Numbered from the stretch's first letter, positions 23,367 through 33,567 are shown. The stretch: DNA of 64,000 nucleotides from Photobacterium angustum (GCF_003026365.1 NZ_PYOM01000015.1:79625-143624), one strand, 5' to 3'. Program-made: numbers and translations. The notes: generated by a model not told the origin, from the letters alone.

Positions 23367-24953
23367 TTAGTGAGCAAGTGCCGGTATTGTTGCGGCGGCT
23401 GATGATGCATCAGTGATCCAGCCCATGGTATAGAACCAATCTGTCATTGGTACTAGCATTAGCTCAATGCCAGCTAAACCTACGGATGCAAGAACAATAG
23501 TATAAGGTAACGCCATGTATACCATACGACCGTAAGAAAGACGGATAAGTGGCGCAATAGCCGAGGTTAAAGCAAACAAGAATGCCGCTTGACCATTTGG
23601 TGTTGCTACTGATGGTAAGTTAGTACCTGTATTGATAGCAACGGCTAACATATCAAACTGACTACGGTTAATAACACCGTTTGTTAGCGCGGTTTTTACT
23701 TCGTTAATATATACCGTACCAACGAATACATTGTCTGAAACCATTGATAGCAAGCCATTTGCAATGTAGAACATAGTAAGTTGTGAACTACCTTCAAGGC
23801 TTAACACCCAATTAATAATAGGTGCGAATAGTTGTTGATCAATGATTACTGCAACAATAGAGAAGAACACCGCAAGTAGTGCTGTAAAAGGAAGCGCTTC
23901 TTCAAATGCTTTACCCAGAGCGTGCTCTTCGGTGATACCAGTAAACGATGTTGCCAAAATAATAACGGTTAAACCGATTAAACCCACCGCAGCTAAGTGC
24001 ATTGCAAGGCCGATAATTAACCATACTGCAATTGCTGCTTGAATAATTAATTTAGCGTAGTCAAGGTTAGTACGTGATTTACGTTCTTCATTATCAAAGT
24101 CGACTAAGATTTGGCGAACATTTTCAGGTAATTCTGCACCGTAGCCGCAGATTTTAAATTTCTCAACCAGTGCACAGGTTAATAAGCCACAGAAAAAGAC
24201 AGGAACAGTAACGGGCGCCATACGAATAATAAATTCACCAAAATCCCAACCAGCTTGATCGGCAATGATTAAGTTTTGTGGTTCACCTACCATTGTCATT
24301 ACGCCACCTAACGCTGTACCCACACCAGCATGCATTAACAAGCTACGTAGGAATGCACGGTAATTTTCTAAGTCATCGCGGCTTAGCTCTGGAACGTGAT
24401 TATCATTAGTATGATCATGATTAGAATGAGGATCTTGCCCTGAAGCAACCTTATGATAAATGCTGTAGAAACCAACAGTTACACTGATAACAACCGCAAT
24501 AACGGTTAGTGCATCAAGGAAAGCGGATAGAAAAGCGGCCATCACACAAAATGCGAGAGAAAGTAAAATTTTAGAGCGGATGCCGATTAATATTTTAGTA
24601 AACATGAACAACAATAGCTGTTTCATGAAGTAGATACCCGCGACCATAAAGACCAGTAAGAGTAGCACTTCAATATTTGCAACAAGTTCATGTTTCACTT
24701 GATCTGCACTTGTCATTCCAATGGCAACAGCTTCTATTGCCAGTAAACCACCAGGTTGTAATGGGTAACACTTTAATGCCATTGCAAGCGTGAAGATGAA
24801 TTCGATTACTAACAACCAGCCAGCAACAAACGGATCAATAAGAAAAAAGACAATAGGGTTAATGATCAAAAAAGTAATGATAGCGATTTTGTACCAGTCA
24901 GGTGCCTTACCCAAAAAGTTTTTGATAAAGGCATTCCCTAGCGATATAGCCAT
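23367..24953 (-). CDS. nhaB: Na+/H+ antiporter NhaB
   Basis: This is a 528-residue, twelve-helix inner-membrane antiporter that exports sodium for protons. The start at [20 protein letters not shown] is the family start and gives the usual length; the frame is open 43 codons further upstream without a credible start. Characteristic segments are [40 protein letters not shown] and [19 protein letters not shown]. The gene is divergent from fadR, as in E. coli and Vibrio. Sodium export is central in marine bacteria. Nothing abnormal is seen. Confidence 0.95.
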   Translation of the reverse strand: MAISLGNAFIKNFLGKAPDWYKIAIITFLIINPIVFFLIDPFVAGWLLVIEFIFTLAMALKCYPLQPGGLLAIEAVAIGMTSADQVKHELVANIEVLLLLVFMVAGIYFMKQLLLFMFTKILIGIRSKILLSLAFCVMAAFLSAFLDALTVIAVVISVTVGFYSIYHKVASGQDPHSNHDHTNDNHVPELSRDDLENYRAFLRSLLMHAGVGTALGGVMTMVGEPQNLIIADQAGWDFGEFIIRMAPVTVPVFFCGLLTCALVEKFKICGYGAELPENVRQILVDFDNEERKSRTNLDYAKLIIQAAIAVWLIIGLAMHLAAVGLIGLTVIILATSFTGITEEHALGKAFEEALPFTALLAVFFSIVAVIIDQQLFAPIINWVLSLEGSSQLTMFYIANGLLSMVSDNVFVGTVYINEVKTALTNGVINRSQFDMLAVAINTGTNLPSVATPNGQAAFLFALTSAIAPLIRLSYGRMVYMALPYTIVLASVGLAGIELMLVPMTDWFYTMGWITDASSAAATIPALAH

Positions 24954-25473
24954 GTGTTGGATCTCTTTATTATTAGCGCAAAATAGTATGGATTTGATGT
25001 CGGCTAAATGCCTTGATTGATCAATCAGCAGGGTAATCAGTCGCTTCTTGCAAAAGATTATTGGTCGAGATTGAGGTATCAAAGTTAAACAAGAGTATCG
25101 TTCTCGGATGTTATAACTTTCTTAGGCAGCAGCTTCCATTCGCTCCCAGTTCATCTTTATATAACTCTACCGTTTAAGAGGGATTAGTCAATAAGTTAAA
25201 CAAAAATGCAATTATTTCGTTACATTTTCATCTTGAAATGGGAGTTGAATATGTCAGTGTTATAAACCGCACAGTATACAGAAAAAATAATAGGAATTGT
25301 TAGATGCATTCAAAACACCTTTTTTTAGTGAGCAGTCTAACAATATCGCTGTATTTTTATACTTCTCTTTCATGTTCATGTCAGAGTTAATAGCGAGGTT
25401 TCTTCTCAGAAGAAACTAGTGGTATGATGAGTACAATTATAAAAGTGCATGAAGCGAACTGGATTTTACTTAG
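24954..25473. other. nhaB-fadR divergent intergenic region
   Basis: This 520-base stretch holds the promoters of both genes. No further gene is supported. It is AT-rich in the middle and has a perfect palindrome near fadR (listed separately). Confidence 0.5.
25398..25416. promoter_or_regulatory. perfect 19-bp palindrome upstream of fadR
   Basis: GTTTCTTCTCAGAAGAAAC has nine-base arms around a single C, 58 bases before the fadR ATG and immediately upstream of a possible -10 (TATGAT at 25423). It does not match the FadR consensus, so it would be the site of another regulator. Confidence 0.4.
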
Positions 25474-26325
25474 ATGGTCATTAAGGCAGATAGCCCAGCG
25501 ACATTTGCTGAGAAATATATTATTGAAAGCATTTGGAATAATCACTTTCCTCAGGGGTCGATTCTTCCTGCTGAGCGTGAACTTTCAGAGTTAATTGGAG
25601 TAACTCGGACAACATTACGTGAAGTATTGCAACGTTTAGCACGTGATGGATGGTTAACCATCCAACATGGTAAGCCAACGCGTGTTAATAACTACATGGA
25701 TACTTCAGGTTTAAATATTCTTGATACCTTAGTGACACTAGATGGGCAGGATGTTCAACGAGTATTAACCGATCTTCTTGCTGCTCGAACTGATATTAGT
25801 AGTGTCTTTATGCGTTATGCCGTAAAAGGTAACGCAGAAGAATCAAGTCTTCTAATTCAGCATGTCATTGATTCAGTTGAAAGACTTCGTAAAGCATCAA
25901 GCTTTGCTGAGTTTATTGAAAACAGCGATGATCGTATTGATCTTATCCAAGAAGTTAAAAAAATCGTAGATAAATACGGTAAAGATGATCCACAGCTTTG
26001 TGAAGAAATTTGTTTAGCTCGTGCGTTCAACTATTATGATTATCGTCTATTCCAAGGTATGGCAGGTAAGTCTGGTAATACACTTTATGTTTTAACTATT
26101 AATGGCTTACGCAAAATTTATACACGTGTTGGTGGTTACTACTTTATGAAGCCAGAAGCATGTGAATTAGCATTAAACTTCTACCGCGATATGAAATTAT
26201 ACTGTGATGAGAATAAACCAGAGCTAGTTGCTGATCGTATTCGTTTATATGGTCGTGAAAGTGGTGCGATTTGGTATAGTCACCGTGTTGAAATTTCAAA
26301 ATATATGTACGAAGAAGAGCAATAA
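25474..26325 (+). CDS. fadR: fatty acid metabolism regulator FadR (long Vibrionaceae form)
   Basis: This 283-residue GntR-family regulator binds long-chain acyl-CoA. It represses fatty-acid degradation genes and activates unsaturated fatty-acid synthesis. The N-terminal winged helix includes LPAERELSELIGVTRTTLREVLQRLARDGWL with the recognition helix at about 45-55. The C-terminal acyl-CoA domain follows. At 283 residues it is about 44 longer than E. coli FadR (239). The extra segment lies in the C-terminal domain around SSFAEFIENSDDRIDLIQEV, as in Vibrio FadR, where it changes ligand response. It is divergent from nhaB and has its own terminator. A matching FadR operator lies before fadH in this window. 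Confidence 0.95.
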   Translation: MVIKADSPATFAEKYIIESIWNNHFPQGSILPAERELSELIGVTRTTLREVLQRLARDGWLTIQHGKPTRVNNYMDTSGLNILDTLVTLDGQDVQRVLTDLLAARTDISSVFMRYAVKGNAEESSLLIQHVIDSVERLRKASSFAEFIENSDDRIDLIQEVKKIVDKYGKDDPQLCEEICLARAFNYYDYRLFQGMAGKSGNTLYVLTINGLRKIYTRVGGYYFMKPEACELALNFYRDMKLYCDENKPELVADRIRLYGRESGAIWYSHRVEISKYMYEEEQ

Positions 26326-26350
26326 TTTAAAATTACTGCGGCGAATATTA

Positions 26351-26379
26351 AACCAAGTGTTAAGCACTTGGTTTTTTTT
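26351..26379 (+). terminator. terminator of fadR
   Basis: AACCAAGTG pairs with CACTTGGTT around a five-base loop and runs into a long T-tract. Confidence 0.9.
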
Positions 26380-26497
26380 ATGCCTGTATTTCTGCTGTTT
26401 AAATCAGCATATTGATGTAAATAGGAATGCTTGAAGGTGAATTACTCGATTGTAAGTTGATTGTATAGTTAGCATAACTAATAATTAAGGATAAATT

Positions 26498-26554
26498 ATG
26501 TTAATAAAATGGTCAGTATGGCAAGCAGTGAAGTGTACCGAATTGGTTCCGTAA
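26498..26554 (+). CDS. possible 18-codon leader ORF overlapping the ToxR-like start
   Basis: The only good ribosome binding site in the leader, AAGGA (26487-26491), lies six bases before this ATG and not before the regulator start. The frame reads MLIKWSVWQAVKCTELVP and stops 43 bases inside the ToxR-like gene, in another frame. It could be a leader peptide that limits translation of the regulator. Alternatively, a frameshift near the start may have hidden the true N-terminus of the regulator. No homology is known. Confidence 0.3.
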   Translation: MLIKWSVWQAVKCTELVP

Positions 26555-27387
26555 CCTACGACAGTTCCACACGAACTCTTACTCATGACAATGGACAGAC
26601 AGAGTATTTTACGCCCCGTGTGAGTGATGTATTTTTACTTTTACTTGCACACCAAGGAAAATGTGTAGAAAAAGAGTTTTTATTATCTCAGTGTTGGGGA
26701 GATACGATTGTATCTGAGCAGGCCTTAACGAATGTGATTTCTAAACTTAGAAAAATATTAGCTAAGCACGCTTTAGAGATGATTACGATAACAACAGTCA
26801 GTAAGTCTGGCTATTTACTTGAAGTCAAAATGGATGATAGTTGTGTTGTTGATAAAGATAATAAGCAAGCAAAACAACAACCAGAACGCAAAAAAATAAA
26901 ACCTTCTTTGTTATCTGACGATATTATTCAAATTAATGAAAATGATACAATAAAATCCGTAGAATCCCATATTCTTTGTAGAAAAAGTGTTTCATATTTA
27001 TTAATTATACTTATTAGTTTTACTGCATTTTTAATTTATTACATAAATAGCGTAATAAATACTACACCATATTTTATTGATACTAAAAATTATAATCATG
27101 AAATAAATATTGGTTCAAATAAGGTTTACTTTAATGAAGTCGATGACTACGATGTAGATAAAGAACTTTTTATAAAAGGCATAAAAAAAAGCCTATCATC
27201 AGTTTGCAATTCAAATATATATTCACAGTTTTATTATAATACTCGAATAGCGAATAATAGTTCGATAGTAGTCTTTATTATGCCATCTGATGGAAGGGCA
27301 TTTAACTTTAGAATGTCTAAATATACATATGGCAGCTTTTCTAAGCAGTTGAGTGATTACTTAAACAGTAAGAATATAAAATGCTAA
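26509..27387 (+). CDS. ToxR-like transmembrane winged-helix regulator
   Basis: This 292-residue protein has an OmpR/ToxR-type winged helix at about residues 10-108 (recognition region SEQALTNVISKLRKIL; the wing ends SKSGYLLEV). A charged linker follows, then one transmembrane helix at 161-179 (VSYLLIILISFTAFLIYYI) and a periplasmic domain of about 110 residues with a few cysteines. It lacks a receiver domain, as do ToxR, TcpP and CadC, which act from the inner membrane. It overlaps the next gene by seven bases, and a beta-barrel gene follows; both fit a ToxR/ToxS unit regulating an outer-membrane protein. It is clearly different from the main ToxR sequence. The start is uncertain because the best ribosome site serves an overlapping small frame. 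Confidence 0.8.
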   Translation: MVSMASSEVYRIGSVTYDSSTRTLTHDNGQTEYFTPRVSDVFLLLLAHQGKCVEKEFLLSQCWGDTIVSEQALTNVISKLRKILAKHALEMITITTVSKSGYLLEVKMDDSCVVDKDNKQAKQQPERKKIKPSLLSDDIIQINENDTIKSVESHILCRKSVSYLLIILISFTAFLIYYINSVINTTPYFIDTKNYNHEINIGSNKVYFNEVDDYDVDKELFIKGIKKSLSSVCNSNIYSQFYYNTRIANNSSIVVFIMPSDGRAFNFRMSKYTYGSFSKQLSDYLNSKNIKC

Positions 27388-27869
27388 AAAAAATAAATAC
27401 ATTACTAATTTTTATTTTGGTTGGCTTAGTGATAGCTGATTTTTATTTGGCAACAAAGAAAGATAATTTGCTCTCAACAACTTGGATTTGTGATCAGAGA
27501 AAAACAGGTTTTATATTTGAATCTTTTTCTAAATATAGTCAAGTTTCTGAAGAAATGATTTTAACTTTTAGCTCTAAAGATCGATTTTTTATTAATGAGT
27601 TTATCCAAGTAAAAGAGAATGATAAAGATGCTAAGTTAATGGAACTTTATTATGATGGTGATTACCTGCAAACAAGAGATCACTTAACACTAAATTTTGA
27701 GAGTGTTCATATTCTAAAAAAATATGATGATGTAAATTTAAATAGAGCTTATAAAGAGTACGAAGGCCACAGTATTTTATATAGATATAAAAAAATTAGT
27801 AATCGACTATATTTTTATACTGATAGTAAAAATGAAGCGTTTGATATGGTTTGTTATAAAAACAAATAA
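27381..27869 (+). CDS. ToxS-like membrane partner of the ToxR-like regulator
   Basis: This 162-residue protein has a single N-terminal membrane anchor (INTLLIFILVGLVIADFYLA, about 5-24) and a periplasmic remainder with two Cys. The layout is that of ToxS or TcpH, which bind and stabilise the periplasmic domain of their regulator. Sequence identity to ToxS is not obvious; DNLLSTTWICDQ near the anchor is reminiscent of ToxS-type start regions. The call rests on size, topology and the seven-base overlap with the regulator gene. It is AT-rich like the preceding gene. Confidence 0.6.
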   Translation: MLKKINTLLIFILVGLVIADFYLATKKDNLLSTTWICDQRKTGFIFESFSKYSQVSEEMILTFSSKDRFFINEFIQVKENDKDAKLMELYYDGDYLQTRDHLTLNFESVHILKKYDDVNLNRAYKEYEGHSILYRYKKISNRLYFYTDSKNEAFDMVCYKNK

Positions 27870-28010
27870 ATATTTAATATTCTGTTTTTTAAAGTGTTTT
27901 TATTGTATTTATTTTTGGTTTTCATAAGGTTTGGTTTTGGTTTGTTTTTTATATGAGGATTTCAATATTATAAATATCTCTTTTGAAAAATAGTTTAAAA
28001 AGTAAAACTC

Positions 28011-28628
28011 ATGAAAAAATTAGTATTAGCCACTTTGGTTTGTTCATTATCATCAACATATGCAGTAGCATCTGAAAACACGACTCATTATAATAAATAT
28101 CAAGGTTTTTATGTTGGTGTTGGTGTTGGTGCCACTGACTTCCATGATTCTCGTTCTATAAATGTTTATAATAATGATTCTTTTGGTTATTCAACAGAAT
28201 CAAATGATGCTAGTTATAAAGCTATTGCTGGTTATCAATTTAACCGTATTGTTTCTTTAGAGGCGCAGTACACTAAATATGGCGATATTAAACATAATAT
28301 TGACGTATTAGGTAAAGTTAAATTGAATTTTGCTAAAACAGAACATGAATCATTTACTATAGCAGCTAATCTTGGTTACACTTTTGATAATGGTATTCGT
28401 CCATTCGCTACAGTTGGTTATGGTCAAATATCATTAAAAGATCCAATGATAAAAGATGATGGTGACTTAATTCGCTTAGGTGCAGGTTTAGAATATCAAA
28501 TTAAGCAAATTCCAGGATTAGGTATCCGTGCAGCTTATGAAGCCGATTTCTATACCCTAGAAGAGGGTAATAAAGATTTTGAACAATCGATTGGTTCTTG
28601 GTATATAGGCACAACATATAAATTTTAA
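28011..28628 (+). CDS. outer-membrane beta-barrel protein (OmpA-like transmembrane barrel)
   Basis: This 205-residue protein has a signal peptide (MKKLVLATLVCSLSSTYAVA). An eight-strand type barrel follows, with alternating aromatic strands such as GFYVGVGVGATDF, KAIAGYQFNRIVSLEAQYT and RPFATVGYGQISLKD, ending in the terminal aromatic SWYIGTTYKF, the signal for BAM insertion. There is no peptidoglycan-binding domain. It lies 140 bases behind the ToxS-like gene and could be the target of that regulator pair. It has its own terminator. The function is unknown; similar small barrels are adhesins or stress proteins. Confidence 0.8.
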   Translation: MKKLVLATLVCSLSSTYAVASENTTHYNKYQGFYVGVGVGATDFHDSRSINVYNNDSFGYSTESNDASYKAIAGYQFNRIVSLEAQYTKYGDIKHNIDVLGKVKLNFAKTEHESFTIAANLGYTFDNGIRPFATVGYGQISLKDPMIKDDGDLIRLGAGLEYQIKQIPGLGIRAAYEADFYTLEEGNKDFEQSIGSWYIGTTYKF

Positions 28629-28651
28629 TTATTAAATTACTCTAACAAATG

Positions 28652-28690
28652 AACGCCACTGGAATTAAATATTTTAGTGGCGTTATTTTT
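28652..28690 (+). terminator. terminator of the barrel gene
   Basis: AACGCCACT pairs with AGTGGCGTT across a 15-base loop and runs into ATTTTT. Confidence 0.8.
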
Positions 28691-28706
28691 AACTAGAGAT
28701 AAAAGA

Positions 28707-30236
28707 TTAAATCTCAGTATTATATTGTGTCCTAATTGGACAAGTCGCAAGGATTTGGGTGCGTCCGTCTGGTAATTCTTCTTCCAATGTGACATCAAAC
28801 CCCCAGAGACGATGAAGATGTTTGATCACTTCTTTATGGCTATCAGCAAGTGGGATCCGATTATGGGGAATATAGCGTAGTGTTAATGAGCGATCACCGC
28901 GCAAAGCAACATTCCATACTTGAATATTGGGTTCATTATTACTGAGGTTATATTGTGAGGAGAGCTTTTCTCTGATCGCTCGATAACCTTCTTCATTATG
29001 TATAGCGCTCACTTCAACATAGTTATGACGATCATCATCGTTAACTGCGAAGAGCTTAAAATCTCGCATGAGTTTAGGCGACAAGAATTGGCTAATAAAG
29101 CTTTCATCTTTAAAGTTTTCCATCGCAAAATGTAGGGTATCAAGCCAATTAGATCCTGCTATATCAGGAAACCAATGCTTATCTTCTTCTGTAGGATCTT
29201 CACATATCCGACGTATATCTTGAAACATAGCAAACCCTAAAGCATAAGGGTTTATACCACTGTAATAGGGGCTGTTATATTCAGGTTGAGCTACAACATT
29301 AGTATGGCTATGGAGAAATTCCATAATGAAGCGCTCAGTCACCAATCCTTCATCATAGAGGTGATTAAGTATCGTGTAGTGCCAAAATGTCGCCCAGCCT
29401 TCATTCATGACCTGAGTTTGTTTTTGAGGATAAAAATATTGGCTGATCTTGCGTACTATCCGGACTAATTCACGTTGCCAAGGTTCAAGCAATGGAGCGT
29501 GCTTTTCGAAGAAATAGAGAATATTTTCCTGTGGCTCAGAAGGAAATCGCGTTTCTTCAATCACGGTTTCTTTTTCAGCTTGAATAGGAATGGTCCGCCA
29601 TAGCGAATTAACTTGCGATTGAAGGTAGTCTTCACGGGCTTTTTGACGAGCTTTCTCTTCGACTAATGAGATTTTTTGCGGACGTTTGTAACGATCAACA
29701 CCGTAGTTCATTAGCGCGTGGCAGGAATCAATCAGTTTCTCGACATCATTGACGCCGTATTTTTCCTCACATTCAGTAATGTATTTTCTAGCAAAGAGAA
29801 GATAATCTATGATTGAACTTGCATCGGTCCAGGTTTTAAACAGGTAATTCCCTTTAAAAAATGAATTATGACCATAGCAGGCATGCGCCATGACCAAGGC
29901 TTGCATGGTGATGGTATTTTCTTCCATTAAATAAGCGATACAGGGATTCGAATTGATAACGATCTCATAGGCGAGTCCCATTTGCCCGTGCTTATAGCCA
30001 CGCTCCGTCTCAATAAAACGTTTACCAAAAGACCAATGATGATAATTGATTGGCATACCAATGCTTGAATAGGCATCCATCATTTGTTCGGCAGTAATGA
30101 TCTCAATTTGGTTCGGATAGGCATCTAGGCGATAGTGCTCTGCAACTCGCTTGATCTCGACATGGTATTGTTCTAGTAAGTCAAAGGTCCAATCTGGCCC
30201 ATCGCTGAGTGTTTTTGTTTTTGTCTTTGTATTCAT
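28707..30236 (-). CDS. ycgB: SpoVR-family protein YcgB
   Basis: This 509-residue soluble protein belongs to the SpoVR family: GPDWTFDLLEQYHVEIKRVA near the start, AHACYGHNSFFKGNYLF, MNEGWATFWHYTILNHLY and SPYYSGINPYALGFAMFQDI. Its function is not solved. It is a regular companion of the YeaG kinase and YeaH, and the three genes here form one leftward operon (yeaG, yeaH, ycgB). In E. coli this set is RpoS- and nitrogen-controlled and serves starvation survival. The conserved histidines suggest a metal enzyme. Length is normal. Confidence 0.92.
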   Translation of the reverse strand: MNTKTKTKTLSDGPDWTFDLLEQYHVEIKRVAEHYRLDAYPNQIEIITAEQMMDAYSSIGMPINYHHWSFGKRFIETERGYKHGQMGLAYEIVINSNPCIAYLMEENTITMQALVMAHACYGHNSFFKGNYLFKTWTDASSIIDYLLFARKYITECEEKYGVNDVEKLIDSCHALMNYGVDRYKRPQKISLVEEKARQKAREDYLQSQVNSLWRTIPIQAEKETVIEETRFPSEPQENILYFFEKHAPLLEPWQRELVRIVRKISQYFYPQKQTQVMNEGWATFWHYTILNHLYDEGLVTERFIMEFLHSHTNVVAQPEYNSPYYSGINPYALGFAMFQDIRRICEDPTEEDKHWFPDIAGSNWLDTLHFAMENFKDESFISQFLSPKLMRDFKLFAVNDDDRHNYVEVSAIHNEEGYRAIREKLSSQYNLSNNEPNIQVWNVALRGDRSLTLRYIPHNRIPLADSHKEVIKHLHRLWGFDVTLEEELPDGRTQILATCPIRTQYNTEI

Positions 30237-30331
30237 GACTAAGATCCCCCTTAAAGCGCGTGATACCGGCCAGAAAGAGTAGCGATATTATTTTCAATAT
30301 CGCTGACTATCATTTAGTAAGTTTTCAAATA

Positions 30332-31603
30332 TTAACTCACTTGTTTTTTAAATAGCTCTCTAAATACTGGGAAAATATCATCTACAGTCCGTATGTTTTG
30401 CATCGCAAAATTATCATGGCTGTTATGTAGCGCTTCATACTCACGCCATAATGTCTGATGTGCTCGTCGTGTAATTTCTATGTATGAGTAATAACGTGAA
30501 AATGGCAATATATGCTTATCTAATAGCTCTCGGCAACCGGGAGAGTCATCAGCCCAATTATCGCCATCAGAAGCCTGAGCTGCATAAATATTCCACTCTT
30601 CAGGACGATATCTATCTTTTACAATATCGTTCATCATACGAAGTGCGCTTGAAACAATAGTGCCCCCAGTTTCCTGTGAATAGAAAAATTCGTGTTCATC
30701 TACTTCTTTTGCTTGGGTATGGTGGCGAATAAAAACAACATCCACATTTTTGTATGTGCGGTTTAAAAAGAGATAAAGCAAAATATAAAAACGTTTAGCA
30801 ATATCTTTTGTGGCTTGATCCATCGAGCCTGATACATCCATCAAACAAAACATTACCGCTTGGCTTGATGGTTGCGGTCGGCGTTCATAATTTTTATAGC
30901 GAAGATCAAAGGTATCAATAAATGGTGTTCTATTTATTTTTTGTTTCAATGACTCGATTTCTTTCTTTATCCTTTCTTCTTCAAACGGTTGTGCAGGTTC
31001 GGTGTTAAATAATAAAGTGAGTGCTTGCTCTAAATCACGCAGTTTTCTTCTTTTTCCTGCGGTCATTGCAGTACGCCTTGCCAATGAATTTTGCAAGGTT
31101 TTCACAATAGCAATATTGGCGGGAACCCCTTGTGATTTATAGCCAGAACGGAAGGTTTTCCACTCTACTATTTTGTTCATTTGGTTCTTTTGTAAATTGG
31201 GTAATTCAAGATCTTCAAATAAAAGATCAAGATATTCATCTTTAGATATTTGGAAAACAAATTCATCATTGCCTTCGCCATCAGGACTTGCATCTCCTTT
31301 ACCAGCCCCACCTTGACCGGCGCCACCTGGCGGTCGCTCGATACGATCGCCGGGTGTGAATTGGTCGTTGCCAGGGTGGACAACTTCACGTTGTCCACCT
31401 TTACCTTGGTGAAAGCTAGGTTCTCGGATATCACGTGATGGGATCGTGATATCTTCACCACTATCAACATCTGTGATCGAGCGTTTATTTACCGCATCAG
31501 CAATAGATTCTTTAATTTGCTGCTTATGGCGGCGTAAAAAGCGCTGGCGATTCACCGTACTTTTATTTTTACCATTGAGCCTGCGGTCGATAAAATATGC
31601 CAT
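30332..31603 (-). CDS. yeaH: YeaH/YhbH-family protein (von Willebrand A-like domain)
   Basis: This 423-residue protein starts [20 protein letters not shown], has a flexible glycine-rich region ([19 protein letters not shown]) and a C-terminal VWA-like domain with the metal-site motif MDVSGSMDQ and later TGGTIVSS. It is the constant partner of the PrkA-type kinase YeaG; the pair resembles the MoxR ATPase/VWA adaptor systems. It sits second in the yeaG-yeaH-ycgB operon, 29 bases after yeaG. The role is thought to be in stress adaptation. Confidence 0.92.
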   Translation of the reverse strand: MAYFIDRRLNGKNKSTVNRQRFLRRHKQQIKESIADAVNKRSITDVDSGEDITIPSRDIREPSFHQGKGGQREVVHPGNDQFTPGDRIERPPGGAGQGGAGKGDASPDGEGNDEFVFQISKDEYLDLLFEDLELPNLQKNQMNKIVEWKTFRSGYKSQGVPANIAIVKTLQNSLARRTAMTAGKRRKLRDLEQALTLLFNTEPAQPFEEERIKKEIESLKQKINRTPFIDTFDLRYKNYERRPQPSSQAVMFCLMDVSGSMDQATKDIAKRFYILLYLFLNRTYKNVDVVFIRHHTQAKEVDEHEFFYSQETGGTIVSSALRMMNDIVKDRYRPEEWNIYAAQASDGDNWADDSPGCRELLDKHILPFSRYYSYIEITRRAHQTLWREYEALHNSHDNFAMQNIRTVDDIFPVFRELFKKQVS

Positions 31604-31632
31604 AGCTCCCCCTTATCTCATTTGCAGCTGGT

Positions 31633-33567
31633 TTACGACGATTTACGTACGCGTAAATACCATTCAGACAATAAGCGTACTTGCTTGCGGGTATAGCCTT
31701 TTTCCATCATACGAGCGACGAAATCATCATGTTTCTTTTGCTCATCTGTGGATGTTTTAGCATTAAATGAAATAACAGGAAGTAGCTCTTCAGTATTAGA
31801 GAACATCTTCTTCTCTATTACTGTTCTGAGTTTTTCATAGCTGGTCCAGTTAGGGTTTTTGCCTGCATTGTTTGCTCTAGCACGTAAAACGAAGTTAACA
31901 ATTTCATTTCGGAAATCTTTAGGGTTACTGATCCCCGCAGGTTTCTCTATTTTCTCTAATTCGTTATTGAGTGCTTCGCGATTAAAGAGTTGTCCAGTTT
32001 CAGGATCACGGTACTCTTGGTCTTGAATCCAGAAGTCGGCGTAGCTGACATAGCGATCAAAAATGTTCTGACCATATTCGGAGTAAGATTCGAGATAAGC
32101 GGTTTGGATCTCTTTACCAATGAACTCGACATACTTCGGTGTGAGGAAGCCTTTTAAGTGCTCAAGGTATTTTTCAGCAATATCTTGTGGGAATTGTTCT
32201 CGTTCAATTTGTTGCTCAAGCACGTAGAACAAGTGAACAGGGTTTGCTGCAACTTCTGAATGATCGAAGTTAAATACCCGCGACAAAATCTTAAAGGCGA
32301 AACGAGTTGATAACCCATTCATACCTTCATCGACACCTGCATAATCGCGATATTCTTGGTACGATTTTGCTTTAGGATCGGTATCTTTTAGTGTTTCACC
32401 GTCATAGACACGCATTTTTGAATAAACACTTGAGTTTTCTGGCTCTTTCAAGCGAGAAAGAACGCTGAATCGAGCAAGAATCTCAAGCGTGCTTGGTGAG
32501 CAAGGTGCGGATGATAGCTCACTGCTTTCAAGTAGTTTTTGATAGATTTTTATTTCTTCAGAAACCCGTAAACAGTAAGGGACTTTGACGATATAAACAC
32601 GATCTAAGAAAGCCTCATTCGTTTTGTTATTTCTAAAGGTTTGCCATTCTGACTCATTAGAGTGAGCAAGGATCATTCCATCGAAAGGTAATGCGGATAG
32701 TCCTTCAGTACCGTTGTAGTTACCCTCTTGCGTTGCGGTTAGAAGTGGGTGAAGTACTTTTAACGGCGCTTTAAACATCTCAACAAACTCCATTAAGCCT
32801 TGGTTAGCTTTACACAGAGCACCTGAATAACTATAAGCATCAGGATCATCTTGAGAGTAATGTTCAAGTTGACGAATATCTACCTTACCAACTAACGATG
32901 AAATATCTTGGTTATTTTCATCTCCCGGTTCAGTTTTTGCGATACCGACTTGGTCAAGAATGGACGGACGAACTTTCACCACCTTAAATTGTGTAATATC
33001 GCCACCAAATTCATGGAGTCGTTTTGCTGCCCACGGCGACATGATGGTATTTAAATAGCGTGATGGAATATTATATTCATTGGCAAGCAACTCACCATCT
33101 TCTGATTTATCAAATAAACTGAAAGGATGATCATTAACTGGGCTACGCTCACCATTTGCCGTCAGAATATAAATAGGCACTTTTTGCATTAAACTTTTTA
33201 ATTTTTCTGCTAACGATGACTTACCACCGCCGACAGGGCCTAATAAATAAAGAATTTGCTTACGCTCTTCAAGCCCTTGGGCTGCATGTTTGAGGTAAGA
33301 CACTATTTGTTCTATCGCATCTTCCATGCCGTAGAAGTCTTCAAACGTTTTATAACGAGAGATGACACGGTTAGAGAAGAGACGGCTAAGATATGGGTCT
33401 TGTGCGGTATCAATCATTTCTGGTTCGCCAATCGCCATTAAAAGACGCTCTGCGGCGTTGACGTAGGCGCTGCGATCGTTACGACAAATATCAAGGAACT
33501 CTTGTAATGAAAGCTCTTCATCCTTGGATTCTTCATAGCGATGACGATAGTGGTCAAAAATACTCAT
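31633..33567 (-). CDS. yeaG: PrkA-family serine protein kinase YeaG
   Basis: This 644-residue protein is the same length as E. coli YeaG when started at MSIFDHYRHRYEES; an upstream ATG ten codons earlier is less likely. It has an AAA+ ATPase part with Walker A GPVGGGKS (110-117), the downstream LTATQEGNYNGTEG and DGMILAHSNESEW segments, and a C-terminal PrkA kinase domain. These proteins act in starvation and sustained stress, with YeaH as partner. In E. coli the promoter is nitrogen- and RpoS-controlled. I could not find a convincing sigma-54 site in the upstream gap. Confidence 0.93.
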   Translation of the reverse strand: MSIFDHYRHRYEESKDEELSLQEFLDICRNDRSAYVNAAERLLMAIGEPEMIDTAQDPYLSRLFSNRVISRYKTFEDFYGMEDAIEQIVSYLKHAAQGLEERKQILYLLGPVGGGKSSLAEKLKSLMQKVPIYILTANGERSPVNDHPFSLFDKSEDGELLANEYNIPSRYLNTIMSPWAAKRLHEFGGDITQFKVVKVRPSILDQVGIAKTEPGDENNQDISSLVGKVDIRQLEHYSQDDPDAYSYSGALCKANQGLMEFVEMFKAPLKVLHPLLTATQEGNYNGTEGLSALPFDGMILAHSNESEWQTFRNNKTNEAFLDRVYIVKVPYCLRVSEEIKIYQKLLESSELSSAPCSPSTLEILARFSVLSRLKEPENSSVYSKMRVYDGETLKDTDPKAKSYQEYRDYAGVDEGMNGLSTRFAFKILSRVFNFDHSEVAANPVHLFYVLEQQIEREQFPQDIAEKYLEHLKGFLTPKYVEFIGKEIQTAYLESYSEYGQNIFDRYVSYADFWIQDQEYRDPETGQLFNREALNNELEKIEKPAGISNPKDFRNEIVNFVLRARANNAGKNPNWTSYEKLRTVIEKKMFSNTEELLPVISFNAKTSTDEQKKHDDFVARMMEKGYTRKQVRLLSEWYLRVRKSS

